A stretch of 64,000 nucleotides of DNA from Trogon surrucura (taxonomy: Eukaryota > Chordata > Aves > Trogoniformes > Trogonidae), in NCBI GenBank assembly GCA_020746105.1, contig CM036617.1:170714412-170778411 (forward strand), in the 5' to 3' direction. Positions 58,301 through 64,000 of the stretch are shown here, one piece after another. The translations under genes and the position numbers were made by a program. Numbering within the stretch: position 1 is the stretch's first letter; every line of letters starts with the position of its first letter. Under the pieces are notes generated by a model. The model saw only the letters and a list, made by a program, of their open reading frames with translations. It ran no database searches and was not told the DNA's origin.

Positions 58301-60459
58301 CAGAATAAATCAATAAAAGTTCATCTCCAGGGGCTAACAGACAAAGGGGTACATACTGCCAGAGAATCAGCAGCTGAGGCCAAATGTTGCTGTCATTTCC
58401 ACCTGCTGACATACACACAAAATCGTACCCCAAAGAGAGCTTACAGGATTCCCGACACTGCTCACAACGTTGCATTTAAGCAAGGGAGCAGAGAAATGAG
58501 CACCTGGGTCACAGTGTAACGTGTACTAAACTGTTCATCACTTCCAAATCCGCATTGCTGCAAGTGCTCCTCTCACGCCCGGGTAAACAGAGCTCTTCAT
58601 CGGGAACAAGACAAGCTACTCGACTGAAGGAAAAATGTTTCAGAGTTGAGTAAAACGGGGCTATCATAACTTTTGCCTGTAAAGCCGAAAAAGGCGTGAT
58701 GTTAATTCTTTTTTTCCCTCTCAATTACCCATGAGTAAAAGCAGTGTTTTACATCACGTTCATTACTGGTTATATTACAGATGAATACATATTGATGTGA
58801 GCGTAAGACGCAGACAATTCAGTGGTCCTCTGCGTTCCCTTCTGGTGAATAAGTCCATTGTTACTTGAATATGCATTACTCTAAAGTATACAAAAAGTCT
58901 TGACTTGGAGTCCTGCATGCTGAGAGGTTCCATGAAATAAGCCAGATGTTTCCAGTTGTGTAACACTGTGAACATCCCACAACACAAGCTGCTTTGGCTA
59001 GCACATCAGCTTAAATGATTCTTTTAGTTTTAAATTCCATGAAGCCAATTTTCACTTAAACAAAGGCTCCTTTACACTGCCAGAACAATGACACAGGCCT
59101 TCACATCAGTGAAAATCTGGCATAACTATGTCACTGTTTCTCTCCTGACTAAGAAAAGGATGATGCTCTCACCTTCATTCTTCCAATATCTAGTATTTCA
59201 ACAGGCTTTTCTTCAAGCCGTGATTCTGAGGTCATCTGCATGTTATATCTGTGTGGAACAGTCTTCACAACATGTTGAAAGAGTATTTCTCTTTCCTTGA
59301 ACTTCCTCTGGCAATTTTGAGCCTGAGGACATTCAACCCAAAAGGCTGAACCCAACAAACTGATCCAAAACCAACAGAAATACTCTAAAAATCCAGAAGA
59401 CCCCCTTCTTTCGGTTGTTGCATCATTAATCTGACTTGTTCAAGAATTCTAAGTTCTAGCTCAAACCAGAATTTGGCTTTTAACTCATCTGTTGAGGATG
59501 TCAGGATAAGATCAGGAAATATGCAAATGTCGAGACATCATGAAATATAATTCAGAATCAAAAGCAAGTTCAAAACTGCAGAAGTTGAAAAAATGTTTCT
59601 GGATCTTTCTCAACAGTTCTAAATTAGCTTTAGTCTCCTGGTTTACTTTTCCAGGGAGAAAAAATTGCAAAAGTTGCCCAAATTTTGAATCCTTAAGGCT
59701 GACTTTGAATATCAGGCCTAGTCAGTTCCAGTAGGTTTACAGTCACCCTTGGTCACCTTTCTTTACCATTTTCAATGAGATAAAGTATTTAAACAGGAAA
59801 GTTCATTGCTGCTCATGATATCCTACCTTCAGAGGTAGGATATCATACTTCTGCACCTCTGTAGTTAAAAACAAACCAAACCAAAACACCAAAAAGATTA
59901 ATTAACAAATGCAAAAGAAAAAAAAAACCCAGCTGTTTTTTCCTATGTCTTATATATGTGTCTGTCTTCAAATATGTCATGTTATGCCATATCTAAACTG
60001 AAATATTACTGGGATGGATGGTGGGGGGTTTTGGTAGTCCATGAAGCAGCATGCAAAATGTTGTTTTATACACTCCGATATGCTGTGTTTTGAAATTTTG
60101 GAGGGACTAGAAAAATATGAGGTTTGGTTTTTAATTTCTTAAATGAAATAAAATATTTTGCATAACCAAGTCATGAGAGGTGAAAGCTGTAAGGCACAAT
60201 AAAGTGGTGAGTCGGGTAACCTGACACCTGCCTTTGTTTCTCAACCTATCATCTGTATTTAGAATAAGAGGTTGCTTTTGCCAGTCTTGCATTTCTTTCG
60301 TTCTCTTCTTTGGCAGATGTACATTCAAGGAAAGCTACTCTTTGCCAACTACATTTTCAATGGGTACAGCAAGTCAACTAAAGACCTTCAAAAACAACTA
60401 GCTAAGACAAGGAGTGATTATTGCATGGGTTACTGTCTTCCAAGGGATTTCAAGTTCAG
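27720..60459 (+). CDS. C3orf20-like gene with FAM194 domain (13 exons, ends incomplete)
   Basis: Thirteen exons join in phase to 2493 nt (about 831 residues). The middle, in exons 4-7, is the FAM194 domain: [18 protein letters not shown], then [49 protein letters not shown] and [20 protein letters not shown]. Then follow a helical segment (exon 8), a Ser/Gln/Pro-rich linker (exon 9), and a conserved C-terminal region with [56 protein letters not shown], and [20 protein letters not shown] in exon 13. Molecular function is unknown; family members are largely testis-associated in mammals as I recall. The start codon and perhaps the last exon are not found. No frameshift or stop interrupts the model, which argues for a live gene. 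It is transcribed divergently from METAP2. Confidence 0.85.
28827..28907 (+). CDS. C3orf20-like exon 2 of model
   Basis: 81 nt, phase 1 to 1, between CTATCTAG and GGAG|GTAAGA. It encodes [20 protein letters not shown] then SYICEE. Confidence 0.8.
30315..30360 (+). repeat. TTTTAA-type low-complexity tract
   Basis: Run of TTTTAATTTTAATTTTAATT and similar in intron 2 of the C3orf20-like gene. Confidence 0.7.
30890..30989 (+). CDS. C3orf20-like exon 3 of model
   Basis: 100 nt, phase 1 to 2, after TTTCTCTAG. It encodes [20 protein letters not shown] then [12 protein letters not shown]. The donor AAT|GTAACA is weak, but a stop follows at once and the phase fits both neighbours. Confidence 0.7.
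32275..32385 (+). mobile_element. CR1 3'-end fragment
   Basis: About 110 nt, plus orientation, in intron 3 of the C3orf20-like gene. It has the CR1 terminus ATGATCTCTAAAGTCCCTTC, CAACCTAGGCCATTC and TATGATTCTGTG. Severely 5'-truncated. Confidence 0.85.
32917..33147 (+). CDS. C3orf20-like exon 4, start of FAM194 domain
   Basis: 231 nt, phase 2 to 2. It encodes [20 protein letters not shown] through [15 protein letters not shown], where DGTSFI is the usual lead into the FAM194 YPSG-type motif. No GT donor is usable: an in-frame TAA begins at 33146. The exon instead ends before ATATCCTTT, a perfect U12-type donor. Confidence 0.82.
33148..33883 (+). other. U12-type AT-AG intron of the C3orf20-like gene
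   Basis: 736 nt. The donor ATATCCTTT is identical to the minor-spliceosome consensus. CTCCTTGAC at 33864-33872 matches the U12 branch-site consensus, with the branch A 13 nt before exon 5. The intron ends in TTTTAG. Splicing gives TA+C = Tyr and completes FIYYPS, the expected FAM194 sequence. Confidence 0.85.
33884..34033 (+). CDS. C3orf20-like exon 5, FAM194 core
   Basis: 150 nt, phase 2 to 2, donor GTAGGT. It encodes [35 protein letters not shown] and [14 protein letters not shown]. The family's YPSG turn is YPSE here. Confidence 0.88.
34034..36837 (+). other. C3orf20-like intron 5 (2.8 kb)
   Basis: No exon, repeat or RNA gene recognised. An open stretch around 35.6-35.78 kb lacks a donor and is not needed by phase. 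Confidence 0.6.
36838..36958 (+). CDS. C3orf20-like exon 6, FAM194 domain
   Basis: 121 nt, phase 2 to 0, after TTGTTTACAG. It encodes [20 protein letters not shown] then [21 protein letters not shown] second AG at 36850-36851 would start the exon 14 nt later; the upstream site fits the phase of exon 5. Confidence 0.88.
38656..38784 (+). CDS. C3orf20-like exon 7, end of FAM194 domain
   Basis: 129 nt, phase 0 to 0, after a strong pyrimidine tract and TTGCAG, donor GTATGT. It encodes [20 protein letters not shown] then [16 protein letters not shown]. Confidence 0.9.
41100..41280 (+). repeat. T/A-rich low-complexity region
   Basis: TATTTTATTT-like repeats with little G or C, in intron 7 of the C3orf20-like gene. 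Confidence 0.6.
41840..41993 (+). CDS. C3orf20-like exon 8, helical segment
   Basis: 154 nt, phase 0 to 1, after TTTTTCAAAG, donor GTCAGG. It encodes [20 protein letters not shown] through [19 protein letters not shown], which reads as a long amphipathic helix. Confidence 0.85.
42750..42957 (+). mobile_element. CR1 3'-end fragment
   Basis: About 210 nt, plus orientation, reading GAGTCTCCTTCTCTGGACAC through CCTGCTCTAGCAGGGAGATT to TTCTGTGATTCTGTG. It belongs to a CR1 subfamily close to the large copy at 61-63 kb. Confidence 0.87.
43380..43957 (+). mobile_element. CR1 3' fragment ending at an exon acceptor
   Basis: About 580 nt, plus orientation. It starts in the RT C-terminal region (homologous to [16 protein letters not shown] of the large copy) and runs to TGATTCTGTAATTCTCTC. 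Frames are broken. Its 3' end lies about 27-33 nt before exon 9 of the C3orf20-like gene. Confidence 0.87.
43984..44290 (+). CDS. C3orf20-like exon 9, low-complexity linker
   Basis: 307 nt, phase 1 to 2, donor CTCAG|GTAAAT. It encodes [20 protein letters not shown], then a basic and Ser/Gln/Pro-rich stretch. The acceptor lies only about 30 nt after the 3' end of a CR1 copy. Confidence 0.85.
45078..45179 (+). CDS. C3orf20-like exon 10
   Basis: 102 nt, phase 2 to 2, after TTTCTCATACAG, donor CCCG|GTAAGG. It encodes [20 protein letters not shown] then [13 protein letters not shown]. Confidence 0.87.
45234..45267 (+). repeat. 17-nt perfect tandem duplication
   Basis: GGTAGTAGTTTACTAAC occurs twice back to back, 54 nt after the exon 10 donor. 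Each unit holds TACTAAC, a strong branch-site motif, but it is near the 5' end of the intron, so a splicing role is not implied. Confidence 0.8.
46369..46441 (+). pseudogene. tRNA-like relic (possibly tRNA-Lys derived)
   Basis: GCCTGGCTAGCTCATCGGGT resembles the 5' part and A box of vertebrate tRNA-Lys, and GGTTTCAGAGGC about 40 nt later sits where a B box would be. The 3' acceptor strand does not pair well and the anticodon arm is degraded, so this is at most a pseudogene or SINE head. Confidence 0.4.
46658..46934 (+). CDS. C3orf20-like exon 11, conserved C-terminal region
   Basis: 277 nt, phase 2 to 0, after CTCTTGTGACAG, donor GTGGGT. It encodes [52 protein letters not shown] and [14 protein letters not shown]. 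The CRC and CPVV cysteines could be structural. Confidence 0.92.
48852..48968 (+). CDS. C3orf20-like exon 12
   Basis: 117 nt, phase 0 to 0, after TTGCTTCAG, donor GTATGT. It encodes [20 protein letters not shown] then [19 protein letters not shown]. Confidence 0.9.
52140..52345 (+). mobile_element. Old CR1 3' fragment
   Basis: Reads like an ancient sauropsid CR1 tail: GAAGCTCTTTGCCACAGGAT, GTTGTGGAGGCCAAATGC, GTTCAAAATGGAATTAGATA, ATTCCTGATGG, GTCCATTGGCAGCT. Clearly more diverged than the other copies. Boundaries approximate. Confidence 0.65.
53296..53313 (+). repeat. Poly-T run
   Basis: About 17 T followed by CCCC, in intron 12 of the C3orf20-like gene. Confidence 0.7.
55222..55702 (-). 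pseudogene. Decayed coding segment of unknown origin
   Basis: On the minus strand an ATG at 55702 opens 50 codons ([20 protein letters not shown], then [12 protein letters not shown]) before TGA. Shorter coding-like pieces follow in other frames, ending with a 72-codon segment ([39 protein letters not shown]). The composition is protein-like throughout, no introns are evident and frames shift at least twice, so a processed pseudogene is the simplest reading. I do not recognise the parent gene. Confidence 0.45.
59815..59846. repeat. Perfect 13-bp inverted repeat
   Basis: ATGATATCCTACC and its exact reverse complement are separated by six bases (TTCAGA). It lies in intron 12 of the C3orf20-like gene, 470 nt before exon 13. 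No flanking terminal repeats were recognised. Confidence 0.85.
60317..60459 (+). CDS. C3orf20-like exon 13 (last exon seen)
   Basis: 143 nt, entering in phase 0 after TTCTTTGGCAG. It encodes [35 protein letters not shown] and PRDFKF. It can leave at TTCAG|GTATTT in phase 2, or run through to a TAA at 60488-60490, adding ten residues after FKFR. Which one is used is not decidable here. Confidence 0.9.
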
Positions 60460-61140
60460 GTATTTCGCTTTCCGTCATCATGGTTTTTAATCACTTAATT
60501 CTGAGACCTTTGGCTTCTTTGTTCAGTTTCTTAAATTTGAAGCACTGTGACTCAGAGCAGCAAGCACAGGAGCATCAATAGTAAAGCATTTGCACCTTTT
60601 TGGTGTGTTGACAAGTTCTCCATCTTGTGCATTCCTTCCTGTCCCATTCAACATTTCGGACTGTCTAGCCCTAAGTGCTGAGCTACAGAATCTTGACTGG
60701 CATTTACTGGCAAGGAGGAAATAAAACAGAGGTGACCATCCTGAGCACATCCCCCATTTATTTTGTGCATGTTTGAGTAAGACTGACCTGTTGGGCTGTT
60801 ATATTTACTTTTTGGCACTATGTGTAAAAATTTAATTGCAATTAAAGGACCAATTACTTTAGTCAGGTGTCTTTTGGCAACTAGATTCTTCATTTAATTA
60901 ATAGTTGCAGGGAAACTTCGGAAGCATAACCTGGAGAAATACCAGCAGATGGTCACGTACTTCACAGCTGCATACTGAGCGTACGGCTCACGGAGGGAGC
61001 ATTCCCAGGAGCTAAAGCATCTGCTGCAACAGTTAGCTCTCTTGTAGAAACTTCCGAAGCAGAAACAAAGGCAGAAAGGGGAAATAATTGCAACTTTTGT
61101 ATTTATTACATAGCTTTTGGAAAACATATTTTTAATTTAG

Positions 61141-62980
61141 TATGTTTCAAGGGAGGTCAAGGACAACAGAAAGGGCTTCTTCAAATACATTGCTGACAAA
61201 ACTAACACTAGAGGCAATGTAGGCCCTCTGGTGAATGAGGTGGGTGCCCTGGAGACAGAGGACAGAAAGAAGGCAGAGTTGCTGAATGCCTTCTTTGCCT
61301 CTGTCTACACTGTTGGAGACCATCCTCAGGAGCCTCAGTCCCCTGAGGCCCCAGAGGAAATCAAGATAAAGGAGGAGTTTGCCCTGGTTGATGAGGACTG
61401 GGTTAAGGATCAGTTTGGATGCTTAAACATCCATAAATCTGTGGGCCCTGATGGGGTGCACCCACGGGTGCTGAGGGAGCTGGTGGGAGTCATTGCTAGG
61501 CCACTCTCCATCATCTTTGGTAAGTCGTGGGGAACAGGTGAGGTGCCTGAAGACTGGAGGAAAGCGAATGTCACTCCAGTCTATAAGAAGAGCAGGAAGG
61601 ATGACCCGGGTAACTACAGACCGGTCAGCCTCACCTCCATCCCTGGAAAGGTGATGGAACAACTTATCCTTGGTGCTGTCTCCAGGCAGATCAAGGATAA
61701 GAAGGTTATTAGGAGCAGTCAGGATGGCTTTGCCAAGGGGAAGTCATCTTTGGCCAACCTGACAGCCTTTTATGAAGACATAACTGGGTGGATGGATGGT
61801 GGCCATGCAGTGGATGTGGTCTGTCTGGATATCAGCAAGGCCTTTGACACCGTCTCCCACAGCATCCTCATAGGTAAACTGAGGAAGTGTGGTCTGGATG
61901 ACCAAGTAGTGAGGTGGGTCGCTAATTGCCTGAAGGGAAGAAGCCAGAGAGTTGTGGTCAATGGGGCAGAGTCTGGCTGGATGCCTGTGTCTAGTGGGGT
62001 CCCTCAGGGGTCAGTGCTGGGGCCGGTGCTGTTTAATATATTTATCAATGACCTGGACGAGGGATTAGAGAGTGTTGTCAGCAAATTTGCTGATGACACG
62101 AAATTGGGAGGAGTGGTTGACACACCAGAAGGCTGTGCTGCCATTCAGAGAGACCTGGACAGGCTGGAGGGCTGGGCGGGGAGAAATCTTATGAAGTTCA
62201 ACAAGGGCAAGTGTAGAGTTTTGCACTTGGGAAAGAACAAACCCGTGTGCCGATATAGGTTGGGGACTGACCTGCTGGAGAGCAGCGCAGGGGAAAGGGA
62301 CCTGGGGGTTCTAGTGGACAGCAGGATGACCATGAGCCAGCAATGTGCCCTCGTGGCCAAGAAGGCCAATGGCATCCTGGGGTGTATTAGAAGGGGAGTA
62401 GCAAGTAGGTCGAGAGAGGTCCTCCTGCCCCTCTACTCTGCCCTGGTGAGGCCGCATCTGGAATATTGTGTCCAGTTCTGGGCCCCTCAGTTCAAGAAGG
62501 ACAGGGAGCTGCTTGAGAGAGTCCAGCGCAGAGCCACAAAGATGATGAAGGGAGTGGAGCATCTCCCTTATGAGGAAAGGCTGGAGGAGCTGGGTCTCTT
62601 TAGCTTGGAGAAGAGGAGGCTGAGGGGTGACCTCATTAATGTTTATAAATATGTCAAGGGGGAGTGTCAGGAGAACGGAGCCAGGCTCTTTTCAGCGGCG
62701 TCCACTGACAGGACAAGGGGCAATGGGTGCAAGTTGGAACATAGGAGGTTCCATAAAAATATTAGAAAAACCTTTTTTACTGTGAGGGTGACAGAGCACT
62801 GGAACAGGCTGCCCAGGGAGGTTGTGGAGTCTCCTTCTCTGGGGTCGTTCAAAACTCGCCTGGACGCGTTCCTGTGCGATCTGCTGTAGGTGATCTTGCT
62901 CTGGCAGGGGGGTTGGACTAGATGATCTTTGAGGTCCCTTCCAACCTCTAACACTCTGTGATTCTGTGATTCTGTGAGTG
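61141..62980 (+). mobile_element. CR1 LINE, 5'-truncated with an intact RT frame
   Basis: One frame from 61141 to the TAG at 62887-62889 gives 582 codons with no stop or shift. It starts in the linker after the endonuclease ([19 protein letters not shown]), then carries the reverse transcriptase: [83 protein letters not shown] and the catalytic [14 protein letters not shown]. The C-terminal region follows ([20 protein letters not shown]). The 3'UTR is about 65 nt and ends in three TTCTGTGA-type units. The endonuclease is missing, so it cannot move by itself, but the clean frame says the insertion is recent. It lies downstream of exon 13 of the C3orf20-like gene. Confidence 0.95.
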
Positions 62981-64000
62981 GTGCCACAAACCAGTAATCA
63001 AACCAGAACTTCAGAGTGCCTGGTATGAATGCAAAGGCCACTGTGTTCCACTGCTGATTTAACCAGTACATCTTGCAGGGTGTGATGATCAATTAAACTA
63101 CTGTTAATAGCTGAGAAGCAGCTGACAGCAGTGACAGCAGAGAACACTGACTCCACCTCAGCCCAACCCAGTGTAGTTGCTTAAATCCTGGCCATTGTCA
63201 TCAGATGCCACATCTTCTATGTGCACCTGGTCACACTCCTCCAAGTTGTTGAAGAACAAGTGAGTGTCAGCTACTTCAAAAATCATCTCCTCCATGGACA
63301 GACCTGAGCCGATCACTAGAGCCCAGGCCCACTACACTAAACCAGGTTACCTGATACGGTGTATTTCCAATATGAAGCAGCACAGTAGAAGGGTGATAAG
63401 AACAGGTTTTAATGAGAGAAAGGAGAAATACAGCAATACAGCTGATACAAAAAAGTACACAATATAACACAAGTGTCTAATAAATTAGCAGAGAACTCGA
63501 GAAACAGGAAGAAAATTTCAGATGGTTGAAGAAAAAGGTTTGCTCAAAAAGATACAATCTTAAGTCTTCATAGATATATATGTACATTCTTGGCAGTATA
63601 GGAAACGTACAGTTCTTACATAGAAAATATTGACTGTCTGAAGTGGTAGTATCAATTCCTGAAGAATATTTGCATATGGTACATTATGAAGAATACACAC
63701 AGGCAATTTAGCATTCAAAAAGTCTCCAAGTAAAGGAAAACATTACGGACCCCTCTTGGTAGACAGGCTTCTCCTTCTAACAGCAGCAATTGGATCTGTT
63801 CAGTATTCCATATGAAATCAAACAAACAAACCTGGAAACAGCAAAGAATAAGCAAGACCTTTTGTACTGCAGAACAAACCATGCACCAATTAGGCAACAA
63901 GATTCAACGCATAAGAATAAATACTCCCGTCTCACCAAGCTTCCCCTTGCCTTTCAAGGTCAGATCATTTCCCTTCTTCCCCAGCCATCTCTAAGCTTTC
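62981..64000. other. Right flank, no gene recognised
   Basis: AT-rich sequence after the CR1. A terminal exon of the C3orf20-like gene could be here, but no candidate with a convincing acceptor and homology was found. Confidence 0.4.

Larger units (their letters stand above)
48969..60316 (+). other. C3orf20-like intron 12 (11.3 kb)
   Basis: The largest intron. It holds an old CR1 tail near 52.1-52.35 kb, a minus-strand decayed coding-like segment at 55.2-55.7 kb and a perfect hairpin at 59.8 kb. The flanking exons are both phase 0 and join to a continuous conserved region, so no missing exon is implied. Confidence 0.7.

Overview
This is a vertebrate nuclear window, almost certainly from a bird. 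It has intron-rich genes, a CpG-island promoter and several CR1 LINE copies with the avian-type 3' tail (repeats of the ATTCTGTG kind). No bacterial-type operon, CRISPR array or intact viral genome is visible.

Layout. (1) 1-2708 is 3' flank and probably 3'UTR of METAP2. (2) 2709-20756, minus strand, is a complete METAP2 gene (methionine aminopeptidase 2). Eleven coding exons join in phase into 486 residues with all six metal/catalytic residues. Two introns (2 and 8) need GC-AG splicing. Intron 4 carries a decayed CR1. (3) About 20.2-21.3 kb is the GC-rich METAP2 promoter. (4) About 21.96-22.80 kb, minus strand, is the C-terminal end of a non-CR1 LINE that is still open for roughly 257 codons. 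(5) 27720-60459, plus strand, head-to-head with METAP2, is a long multi-exon gene with a FAM194 domain, resembling mammalian C3orf20. Thirteen exons were assembled by splice phase. The start and possibly the last exon are missing. One intron inside the FAM194 domain has U12 (minor spliceosome) signals: an ATATCCTTT donor, a CTCCTTGAC branch site 13 nt before the acceptor, and AG at the 3' end. (6) 61141-62980, plus strand, is a 5'-truncated but recent-looking CR1 with a 582-codon uninterrupted reverse-transcriptase frame. Smaller CR1 tails lie at 32.3, 42.8, 43.4-43.96 and 52.1 kb.

The main observation is the FAM194/C3orf20-like gene beside METAP2. In human, C3orf20 sits near FGD5 and NR2C2 (3p25), while METAP2 sits near FGD6 and NR2C1 (12q22). 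The bird gene may therefore be the second whole-genome-duplication copy, missing from the mammalian METAP2 locus as far as I recall. All family assignments come from reading the sequence and from memory; no search was run.
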